Assembly (NCBI GenBank): GCA_964036195.1
Contig: OZ038452.1
Span: forward strand, 21,711,785-21,775,784
Direction: 5' to 3'
DNA length: 64,000 nucleotides
Origin: Sphaerolaimus hirsutus
Taxonomy: Eukaryota > Nematoda > Chromadorea > Monhysterida > Sphaerolaimidae
Part shown: in pieces, positions 11,880 to 23,200 of the stretch
How the letters are laid out: every line of letters begins with the position of its first letter
Position numbering within the stretch: position 1 is the first letter of the stretch
The notes under the pieces: generated by a model
Seen by the model: only the letters and a program-made list of their open reading frames with translations
Database searches by the model: none
Told to the model about the DNA's origin: nothing
Translations under genes and position numbers: made by a program

Positions 11880-12500
11880 GACAGGGGTGTTGTAGATTTG
11901 GACCCCCATGGGGGTTCATATAGATAGTCAGTGGTCTCCTAGGGGGGGGGCTGCCCCCCCCCCAAATCGGCCAGCTATCTATCTATCTCGGAAGTCGCTC
12001 AGCTATCTATCTATCCTGAGGCGAAATTTTTGGCTACTACCCCCAAAGACCCCCCAAATCGCTCAGCTATCTATCTATCTGGAGTGGTTTTTGAGAAATT
12101 TTGCCCCAATTTTTGCTCAAAATCACTAATTTTTGCTCCTTTTTATAGTTTTTCAGCTTAAAAATCATGCTTTCCGGCTATATACATGGTTATATACCTA
12201 TTTTTAGCCATTTTAAACCTACTTTTGGCTACTTTTAACTGATTATTACCGATTTTTTTCCCCTTTCTGCCTTCTTAACCTTGAAAAAGCCTATATATTG
12301 TGCCCCCGCCAGCCCCCCCCCCCAGAAAAATTTTCAGCTATCTATCCCTCCGGAGGAGCGATATGCTATCTATTCAGCCCCCGCGAGGGCCAAAATCCTG
12401 GAGACCCCCGTAGATAGTAAATCACTCCTCCAGAGGGATAGATAGCTGAAAAAAAAATATTTTTTTCTGGGGGGGGGGTTGGGGGGGGGTTTGGTGGGGT
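11880..12500. repeat. CTATCTATC-type dispersed repeat
   Basis: Contains repeated GCTATCTATCTATC and CTCCGGAGGAGCGAT words, long C and G runs, and near-inverted halves (about 11930-12120 and 12330-12470). The same family occurs at 24001-24670, 24740-25250, 33915-34300 and 43680-43870. No ORF is present. Confidence 0.7.
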
Positions 12501-13237
12501 GGGTTCCCGGGGGTTCAATATAGTAGTTAGTGTGGGTTCAATATAATATAATCTTTTTTATGTGTAGAAGCCATAAGAGAAAATTGCCCAAAATAAGTGT
12601 ATCAGCACAAATATATATTTTTTGTAAACTTTTTTGTTTTATTATACCTAGCCTGGAAATTGCATACTGCATATTTAAACTGATCGTATAGACCAACTGT
12701 ATCCATAACTGTGAAAAATTCTCACGCTGTGTTCCAACAAACGCGGTTACATTTTCACAACTCTGACAAACCGCGTAACCATAGGTAAGCGGGAGTACGC
12801 GGCATTATTTTGCATTGCATACTCGTCCATGAGAACTAGCGGGGGGCAGCGTGCAATGAGCGGCAGCCGGCGCGGCTGACTTTACGCCCGCGCCGATGTT
12901 TCTACTGTGTCTCCTATCTTATTTCATGCCGGACGACTCGCGAGTGCTCCAGTCGCGGCGGCGGCAGCGGCCGCGTATCATGCGCGTGGATCGCGCTCGC
13001 GCCCGTCGCCACCTAGAACTTGCGTGCCGCCGCTTCTGAACCCACCTGAAGCGTGGCCCGGACGCGTCCGTATAGTGAAATTGCGGTACCTACACATGTG
13101 TAGTGTTTTTTGTTTGTCATTTCAAGTTAGCACATTTCCGGTCATTCGAGAAATTTTATTCGAGTCAGCCGTTTTTTACATTATCGGTGTAAAATTCCCA
13201 TACTTTGTGCCGCGCTAGCTTTCACGGTCCGGCTCAG
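12501..13237. other. Unassigned; possible 5' region of the Shisa-like gene
   Basis: A CpG-rich patch at 12840-13080 contains a short ORF beginning MFLLCLLSYF (ATG at 12897), which resembles a signal sequence but has no clear donor. It may be a promoter or 5' UTR exon for the downstream + strand gene. Confidence 0.3.
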
Positions 13238-13437
13238 GTGCCAGTTCCAGACCCTGTAAAATGCCCTGTAAAAAGTCAAATGTCATGCAAAGTATCAAAA
13301 GTAATGGAAAATACCCTGCAAAATGGCAACCGAGTTGCCATTTTGCAGGGAATTTTCCATGAACTTTGCATTTGCAATTTTTGACACTTTGCATGACATT
13401 TTACAGGTCGTTTTACAGGGCCTGGGACCGCCCCCAG
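13238..13437 (+). mobile_element. CAG-targeting element, intron-like ends
   Basis: Borders read CAG|GTGCCAGTTCCAG on the left and GCCCCCAG|ATG on the right. The target CAG is duplicated and a GT...CAG unit results in + orientation. The core is a strong palindrome centred near 13333. It lies about 600 bp upstream of the Shisa-like coding start, so it could be a 5' UTR intron. The flanks show no convincing coding frame. Confidence 0.75.
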
Positions 13438-14025
13438 ATGACCATGCAACCCAGTGCCGCGAGCGCCCATGATTGCGCTGCACGGCACCAGAATTGATCG
13501 TGATCCGGCCAAATTTTCTATGCAGCGTTCACAGAGCCCGGGTTTTGTCTATCCCATAGAAAACGAGCAGTGCGCTAGTCTGGCGCGGCTCACGCAGCTC
13601 AGAAGACAATCGAACCATGCTTATGCTAAGTGAAGCATCGAGCATCGGAACTCTGTTTAGAGCGGCGCTGCATCATGAGTGCGTTCTACTAGCTACCCGG
13701 GCCGGCTCGTTAGACACTGGAAGCTTTTGCCGCTGCTGTCGCTGCACAGCGACGGGCGGCTGCAGCGGAACGAGCGGCGCGCTTGTAGCTCTATTGACTT
13801 TTAGCCGCCGCTCCGCCGCGCGCCCTCCCATCGACTGAGCAGCGTTGTCGCGTCGCTGCAGCGCAGCGCCGAAAACAGACAATGCGTAGGTGCGCCAGAT
13901 AAAGCATTGTTTACTTAGGTTGCTCACACTGCAAAACAGCGCGCATTTTCCATTTTCAGCCTTTTTTTCCAGTGTCAACAACAGTTAACGACTTATTTTT
14001 CTACATTAAAAACGCGCCATTTCAG
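13438..14025. other. Gap before Shisa-like exon, no gene supported
   Basis: GC-rich sequence with ORFs on both strands that lack domains and splice support. It may contain 5' UTR. Confidence 0.35.
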
Positions 14026-14235
14026 CACCATGGCGCACACGTCGCTGTATTCGTGCGTGACGGCGGCGGCGCTGCGCGACAACATGGAGTGCCCCGGCTT
14101 CGGCGACCACAAGGACGACGTGTACTGCTGCCCCAGCACGGTCGAACAGGGCTCGCTGTTCTGCTGCAATGTGAATATTGTCGCCGAGATCGAGGAGAAG
14201 AGACTGCAGAGGGAAAGGGAGCAGTTCTTGAAAGA
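14026..14235 (+). CDS. Shisa-like exon: Cys-rich extracellular part
   Basis: Acceptor CATTTCAG|CACC and donor AAAGA|GTTGGT (phase 2). It encodes about 68 residues with ECPGF, YCCP and FCC motifs and a Glu/Arg-rich stretch. The ATG lies in an ideal initiation context. The in-frame TAG at 14246-14248 falls beyond the predicted donor. Confidence 0.65.
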
Positions 14236-17200
14236 GTTGGTTGGCTAGGTGTTTAGCCGCTGGAGTTCGGAGGTTGACTTTTCAGTTGCGATGTCGATGT
14301 TCTATTGTTTTGATGTCGATAATCTGTCGATAAGCAGATTTTTTGTGCCCATAAATATACCTACGCTATTTGACACTTAAAAAAGTCGCTTTCAATAGAT
14401 ACATACAGGAAACGTGCTTGGTAATCCAAACGATACATAACATTCACAAATTATCCGAACCATATTCACGATTCCCCACGTTCGCCACTGACCCATTTCA
14501 CCCATTTCCAGAGAACTGCCCGTGATCGTCAGCTCGGTGCTGGGCGCGCTGGCGCTCAGTCTCGCCTTCGTCTTACTAGTGTGCTTTCTACACAAACGGT
14601 GCCCATTGTACAGATGGAAACAGCAACGAAAATCACAACTCGGTGAGCCTTATTTCGTCCCCACCAACGATAGCGACGGAAGATTGATTACTACGGTTCG
14701 AAACTCGATTTTTTCAAACTCGAGTTCGAGTCACATCCGCCAAATTTTTCCGGTCGAGTCGGCGAGTCGAGTCAGTCAAAAATCTCGAGTCTCGAGTCAC
14801 GGCCATATTTTTCCGCTCGAGTCGAGTCGAGTCAGAGCCCTATTTATCACCCTCGTAAATACGTTCGCCCCCAAAACGCAGCCGCGGCAGAAGCCGAAGC
14901 AGCGCTCTACTCGGCGCGCACGTCGGGCAGACACTCGCAGAGGTACGCGGCCGCGACGGCGGCCTCGGGCAGCCAGCAGTCGTCGGCGCGGTCGGCGACT
15001 ACGTACGCGACCAGCGGCGCGCCCGCCACCTCCAGGAGCACGGGCAGGTGCCAATCCCAGACCCGGTAAAATGCCCTGTAAAACGTCAAATGTCACGCAA
15101 CGTGTCAAAAGTCATGGAAAATGCCCTGCAAAATGGCAAACGTAAATACGTTTTTGCAGGGCATTTTACAGGGCATTTTAAATGAGTTTTGACACTTTGC
15201 CTGACATTTGACATGTTACAGGGCATTTACAGTGTCTGGGACTGCCTTCAGACAGTCGCTCGGCCCCGGCAGCGGCACGGCCGGCGCCGCGCCCGCCACC
15301 CACAGCCGCACGCAGTACGACCGCGCGCTCAGTGCAGATGAGCCTAAGCCGCTACTGTATGATGGTCGGTTTTTTCGTGACGGGTGTTTTTATTTAGCTC
15401 TGTGTGAGGGTTTTTATCCAAGGATTTTCAGTGGCATGTCCCCAGCGTCTGAGTGTGGGAATCTTACTGCGTGTTAGCAACACTCGAAAGTAGTGTACTG
15501 ACAGTGCGATACGATCCGTTTGCAAGCGCACCGCACCGCACCGCGGGCAACAACAGAGCTGTCAAAATTACTGAACCTTTTTCGAAGTATATGTATACGT
15601 AAAATTTCATCACCCCTGAGTATTAAAAATGTAAAACACTATTTTTACCCGTACGCATGAGTACATGTGAGTAAAATATGTTGTTGTTTTTTTAGGAAAA
15701 TTTGAAATCAAGTACATGAATCCCCAGAAAATGAAAAACGAGTACTTTTTCCAATGGAAAATGTAAAAGCGAGTACTTTTCATCATAAAATATGTAAAAT
15801 TGTGTACTTTTTTCATGGAAAATGTAATAGCAATTACTTTTTACATGTGAAAGTGATTTTTACACTGGAGTCATAGCAGATGTTGTTTTTTATGAGTATT
15901 TAGTATTTCTATTGGAAGATTATATTTTTATTCAAGGTTCCTTTGGAAAATTTGAGCAAACAAAATAGCAATTTTAAATTTCTGAAATACAGTTTCTGTA
16001 CACATGTACATTTCAAACTAACGCATATGGTGAGTACAGGTATCTTTTTTAAAGCATATATGTAAACTGGTGGAAAATTTAAATGAGGAAATCACTTACA
16101 AATCCCAAATGCAAGCTGTTCGGCTTTCATCTTGAGTGAGGGTGCCCACAAGTATTTTCTAAATATATATACCCTAAGGAGCACCCCTCTCAGGCCACCC
16201 TTGGTGCAGAAAATTTTTTTTCACATTTTTTATGGAAAATATAAATGAGAATTCCATACAAATTTTTACTTCTGATGAAATTCAAATTTTTAATACATCT
16301 TTCTGGACATTTGAGACCAAAAAGTTTTTGACATTGGTAGATTGTAAGTATGTGCAACTTTTCTACCCCCTCAGAACCCCCACACAATGCACAGAAGGCC
16401 CAGAACCAAAAAATTTTTTTTGAGAAAAATGAAAAAGTGTGTAAAAAGTGGATAATCCCAAGCTATTCATGCAGCACATTGAAGCACATGGGGGTCAGAA
16501 TTGGCTTGCTCGGTGTCAGGGGCAACATATGGCTGCCCCTGGGCCCAATGCATGTTTACCAGTTTGGCTGAAACAGAAAACAAAAAAAATGAGCTGGAAA
16601 GTGAAAAAAGTTGGAAAAACAGATAATTGAACCGGAAAACAGAAAAAAGGCGGAAAAACCAAAAATTTAGCCGGAAAACGGAAAATGAGCCGGAAAAACG
16701 GAAACGGAAAAAAAATTTAGCAGCCGGAAAATGGAAACGGAAACAGAAAAAAATTTGCCTGCGGGAAGCGGAAATGGAAAATGGAAGATGGAAAGTTGAC
16801 ACCCTAAGTGTGACTGGGCCAGAAAAATAAAGAGGTCATGCCCAGAAAATTGAAATTCACAGTTTTTCAATTACAACCACAATTTTGATGATCAAAAAGT
16901 TTAAAATCATTGTTTATATGGTTTTGTGGCCCATGCCTGCCTGTTGGAGGCAACTCTTGTGGGGGTGAGTGGACTAGGGGCCAAAATATACTCCCAACTT
17001 ACCAGCAGTCAAAAGATGGCTGTGGGCAAGCCATAAGTAATTTGTATTCTTTGAAAAGGCAACAACATAAGTGTATTCATTGCTTGTGTTGGCAGCACAC
17101 AAAAAAATTGGCTGTGCACATTACTGCAGCCGTATTTTGTGTGATTTTTTTAAAATTCTCATTCAAAATTTCTGGAAAAAATTGGAAAAAACATTCATCA

Positions 17201-20200
17201 ATCTGTAGCAGCAGAACAGGGGGGTGCCATGGGATGCCACTTGGCATATATGTAGGCAAATGTTGTGAGCAACCCAACAACACATGGCAGCCATATTGGG
17301 CTACACATTTCCCTGTGAGATGTTATGAAAAATGAGGTACCTGATTTCTCATTTAAATGTTTCACTGTTTTTAAATGTATTTTCCCAGTACTCGAGTATA
17401 TGAATTTTTTAAATAAATGTACCATATTTACTAAAATAATTCCCCCACTAAAAAAATTCTCCTTTATTTGATGAGCAAGGATAAAATAATTCCCCCACTC
17501 AAATAATTCATAATTATAATTTAGTGCAAGATAGACGCTTGAAAATTTCGATGAAATAATAATACCTCCACTTGAATAGTCCCCCCTCAAAAGTGTCTGA
17601 CAAACAAAATAATTCCCCAGGGGAATTATTCGAGTAAATACGTAAATACATTTTAACAACTGTGGGCTACAACAGCACAGAAGACAAGCGGTCCGTGTCC
17701 CCACGTGGACCGCATCGCGTCCCTTCGTTAGCGGCCGCGCCGCGCACAACTGATTTAGCCCGGCGATGCTACGCCGTGAAAGCGACAGCGCCGCGCCGCG
17801 GAAATTACAAGCGACCGTATTTCCCATGCAGCCGCGCTCGAGCGGCGTGAATGCGGCCGCGCATTGATCAACACCGCTTCCGCGGCTATAACACGTGTCT
17901 TCCAGCAGATAGGCCGGCATTGAAACGTAATCAGCTTCCGGGCAGCTGGCGCGCGCGCATTCCAAAGTCATTTCAGACGGTTCATTGGTATCTCGGGGGA
18001 AGCGCAGCGATTGCGGCTCCGCTCAATGTACTTTTCAATCAAAAGTCGGCCAAACATTTGCTTTTGCCGGTGCGGCGGCGTTACGTAATTTCCAGCCGCA
18101 AGACGGCAAGCGGCAGGCGCTACATAAATACACGGCAGCTGAACAGAAGTAAGTAGCCACCATTAGGAGAAGCTTGACTGAACGTTATATATTGCAGCCA
18201 CGCACACTAGTACACCATAGAAAGTTGGGAAACTCATAAATCTGTTTTGAACGCATTAAAGTTTACCACAATGAATTATTTGTTATCGCCAGCAACAGTA
18301 GTTGACGGATTCCGCATTGTGGTAAACTCAAATGTGTGCAAAACAGATTTACGAGTTTCCCAAATTTCGGTGGTGTACTAGTTGCGCTGCGCCATTGATG
18401 CGTATGCCACCACAGAACTGTCGCGCCATTGGACGCGTGTCAGCGAATTTATGGACAGCGATCCGTGACCGTGACGTTTACATGCGAGCGGTGCACCGCA
18501 ATATAATCGCAATGTGTCACCTAAAAGTGACGGTGTTCGATTTGAAACGTTTTTCTCAAAATAACCAAATTTGTTTGAGTTTGGCTTCTATGGATAGGGA
18601 TGGCCGGGTTTTTTTCTAAGGTTTTTCATTATTAAAAACGTTGTTTAAAAAAACCCGTTCTATTGTAACCTAATTTGAACACTATTCCATGCCCACTTCA
18701 CTTAAAGTCATGAATGTTCGACAAAACGCGATATACACAATAAGTCTGTGTAAAATGGGTATTTTTGACAGAAATCACCACTTATGATACTATCCCATGG
18801 CTCCACAGCCATTCTGTGGCTATATATATCATCACAAAGTACTGTCACCTGTCTGATATACCTGTATATATTGACTCATAACCATATCTACGGGCTTTTG
18901 AAAAAAACGGGGGTTTCTAAAAACACCTTTAAAAACGTTGTGTTTTTTAAACCCAGGTCGTTGAAAAAAACGTTTTTTCATTCCTATGTGTATTGTTGTC
19001 ACGACTGTCACGACGGAATAACAACAATATTAACATGTGTTTCTTTTACATAATAGAAGAAATTCATGTTTATTTCAGTGAAAATCGCTAGGATGAACGT
19101 TTTTACTTTCGACAAATGAAATTAAACATCCCCCTGGTAAAGTAGTTACCTACATTGAAATGTTAACCCCCGTAGTTTGATTTTAAAAACGACGTATTTA
19201 AAAAAACCGTTTTTTTAAAGTTCCCAGATATGGTTAGGAGTAAACAAATACAGGTATATCAGACAAGTGGTAGGGTGGCAGACGGTACGGCCTTGCGGTA
19301 AACCGTACGGTACGGTAAATTTTCTATTTTGCGGTAAACGGTACGGTACGGTAAATCTTCAATTTTGCGGTAAACGGTACGGTACGGTAAATCTGGAAAG
19401 TGCGGTACGCGGTACGGTACGGTAAATTTCCAATTGTCAGAAATGTATCAATGCTGGACTACAGGCAACTTTTACTTCATAAATTGACACAAATACAATG
19501 ACACAATTTGATAAATGGACTTAAGAAACCCAATCACAGTATGATGACATAAAATTCCATTACCCACAATGTAGAAGCTCAATATGTAGGTTTATTCAAG
19601 GTGTAGAAGGAAGGAAAGGAAGAAAAATTGCTAAAAGTGGGTGAAAAATTGCTAAAAGAAAGTGAAATTTACACTTTAAGAGCGTGTTGAAGCACATGGC
19701 TTGATTTTATAAACACATTATACTAATGTAAATCATGACTTATATCAATGAAATGAAAGGGCTTCAAATCAGGAAACCAGTGTTGTGAAATTTGCGCGCT
19801 TGCGCGCAAAAAATTTCAAAACACCACATTAATTGTCATCAATAAATTGGCATATTTAAGGTGAATCTGAGTAAAATTTACCGCATTTTCTGCGGTAAAT
19901 GAGTGCGGTACGCGGTACGGTACGGTAAATTTTGGAAAATGCGGTACGCGGTACGGTACGGTAAATTTCTAAAAATGCGGTAAACGGTACGGTACGGTAT
20001 GGTAAATTTCCAAAAAATGCGGTACGGTACGGTACGGTAAATTCTGCCACCCTAACAAGTGGCACTACTTTGTGATGTGACATAAAGCCATACAATGGCT
20101 GTATAGCCATGGGAAAGTATTATAAGTGATGATTTCTGCAACAAAAAAATCCATTTTTATCTTGACTTTTGTTGCCTTTTGCTGAAGGTTTGTGACTTCA

Positions 20201-23200
20201 AGTGAATTTTTGCATGGAATACAACTTCAATAAGGTTGGTACCTAGGCAGTAAGCAGAAATGGTAGCTGGGCCACCAAACGTAGAACCAAAAACAACCAT
20301 TCATTTGGAAATATGTTGTTGTTTGAACAATTGTAAACTGTTGCCAACACTCACACTTCACACACATAAATATAAATACCCAACCCAAGGCAGCTAAAAA
20401 GCATATGTAAGCGTTTGTCACCTAAAACCGGCTGGCAGTGAGATGCACGAGAATATAGTTCCCTACAGAAGCTAGTTACCCTCAATCATTGTTCCAACAT
20501 TCCCCCTTCTATGTTTATGGAGACAAATAATCGCAGTGATTTATGAAAGTGCGCAAAAAGTGCGCGCATTTTTGGAGAGAAGTGTTCCATTTCCCCAGGG
20601 CATAAATCCCTCTTCGAATGGCAGCGTGTCAGATGACAAGTCAAGTAGCGCACAGAACTAATGACTGTCGCTGCGGTGCACCGACAGCAAGGTTTTATGG
20701 CCGCTGAAAGTATCCTCAAACACGTTCGCGCCGCGGGGCAGCAATCTACTTTTTGCTACAGACAAGCAGGTCGCAGCTCAGCACTGCCCATTGTCAGAAA
20801 AGACATTTGCGCAGCGCAGCGCCCCCCCCCCCCCCCGGTTGTGTCAATCTGCTGTCGTGTTAGAGATGGACTGCGCCGCGCGGCTGCGGCGTTGAAATAC
20901 GCACTTTTTGAGTACGCGGCACGTCGGAGGCGAAGCCCGCGCGCAAATTCCAACCAGGAACTCGATACGCGGCCAAACCGACGCTCTTGTCAATGTAAGC
21001 CACGAGGCGAGCCTCAGCTGGCGTCAGGTATTTCAGCTTCCAAGCGAAAGATCACTTGAAAAGGCGGAAATCCAATCTCTGGTCACTTCTGTAGTATGTA
21101 AAGTGGTTGCTTTCCGAATCTGTCTAGAACAAAAGTGCGGTGCCTGTTTGACGATAGCTTAACGAGCTCGTAAAACCACCCAAAACCGAGAATGTGGGCT
21201 AAATATGGCAAAATGAGACCGCGAAGTTATGGGGAAACCTCCAGGGAGCGGTAAACAGCGGCATTCGCCTGTCACCGTACAACTAACATCAACCACAACA
21301 CACAGAAATAGGTAGGGACCAGACACCCAAAACACAAATAAAAACTCTGAAAAAGACTTAAAAGCACCACAAACGCCCAGAAAAAACCCCTCGCTAACAA
21401 ACAAAACCGCCCAAAAAGACCACCTTCACCAGGTACCCATCCCTTCTCGCAGCTCGCCCGCCGCCCTACTCGCTGGCTAAGCACTACCCCAGCACGCCGC
21501 CGCCGCGCAACGCCAACGCGTCCAGTAACAGCTCGGGCAGCTACGCGCATCAGAACAGGACCAACGCGGTGCTGCAGAGGTTGGGAGGGGTGGGTGTTGG
21601 ACTTTTTAGGGCGAGCGAGGTTGTGACGTGGCAATCTGTAGGGGCTTAGGCAATCCATCTACAGTCAGGCAGCGTTTTTTATTTTTTGTACCACACCATC
21701 GATCCAAATATACTCAGCAGGCTTGATACTCTGCACCCGCACCGATTAACGCCTCATGTTGGAAGTGTGCCAGTGATAATTAAAGCATGCGATTTTTGTA
21801 AAATAATTTATTGTTGTGAATGCGTTAATGTATTACACCAATGACTTTCAAAACTTTTCTGAAAATTGCTTGCATTAAATATCGTTGGCACCCTTCCAGC
21901 GTTAACCCCGCGTGCAAGGTGTAAAGTCACTGCACTGGAGTATACAATGGCCCTAAACACACAAGTTTTCACCGTGACTGATGTGAAAACTGAAATGGCG
22001 ACATCCAGCCTACTCTTATTGTATGCTATGTGTTTTAGTTATCAAATTTTAGCTTTCATTAATTTAAATTAAATTAAATCATTCTACAGTGTTCGTTTAT
22101 TTGCTCTTGAAAAAATTTCAGTTTTCACACGAAGTCACGGTGTAAACTAGTGTGTGTAGGCACAATGTTCACGGGTAGTTGTCTTGACGCCGTTAGCGTA
22201 TAGTCCAACTGAAACGTGCCGCACAGGTTAGGTAGCAGACGAAGCGACCGAATGCTGGATTAACGAGAAGCGGTACGAATTCCTGCCTCCACTGGTGCAT
22301 TACTTGATTCGACAGACACTTCGACTGCGATTATTTCACTCAGAGAAAGCTTTCTGCCAGATTTCATTTGATCTTCAATAAACTTTTACAACAAATAACG
22401 AGTACATTTGATTGGTGGAATACAGGTGATTTATTCTTCAATATGGCTTGCAAAATTGTTTCGATATAGTAAATATTTCCCGCGTAAGGATCATCCTGGA
22501 ATTTATTAAATGCTGCGATGTCTTTAAATTGATCGGTTCCATTTCCGCTACGAGCTGAACAACACTCTGAAAGCTCGATTTTCGATCGCTTCCAAGGGAA
22601 TTAATCAAATTCGAAGACAATTCTGACTACGGGATAGATAATAGCATAAAAGCATTTACCAATACACACATCTTACACAAAGCTAATTGTGAAAGTAGTT
22701 GACGGTCTGACATATCAATGCATGTAAGGTAATATAAAAGCATTTGAAGGGAAGGTTTCCTATATTTGCAACCAGTGGAGTAGCCCTTATTTTGAGCGGG
22801 GGGGGGGGGTTGCTTACGGAGACAAGCGTACGGGGACCTGTAGTAACTTAATGGCGCCATGACGCCAGCGCCATTCGAAGGCGCCAAATACCGCTGTATT
22901 TTAAATAAACAGCGATGAGGACAACTTGAGTGTATTTGCACAGAATTTGAGACTGTGAACAGAAAATACAGTGTTGATTGAACGATAATGCGCGCTCGCG
23001 CACAAAATTTTTTCGTATCCCACATAAAAATGGCACCAAAAATGCCAGTCCCGGGGTTTCCTATGCATCACCCAGGAAAGGGGGGGGCGGCCGACCACCC
23101 CCACCCCCCGGGCTACGCTAGCTATCTACTTAAATCTCATAACAAATATCATGGAATTCACGAATGACGAAATAAACGTAAAAGTGGGAACGTGAGCATT

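Noticed and set aside
12897-13040. MFLLCLLSYF start as a signal-peptide exon of the Shisa-like gene
   Set aside because: There is no donor in a fitting phase, and the ATG at 14030 has a much better initiation context.
14907-15089. Minus-strand frame with an acidic, valine-rich product
   Set aside because: It is the antisense shadow of the Shisa-like exon, which has matching phases, splice sites and element orientation on the + strand.
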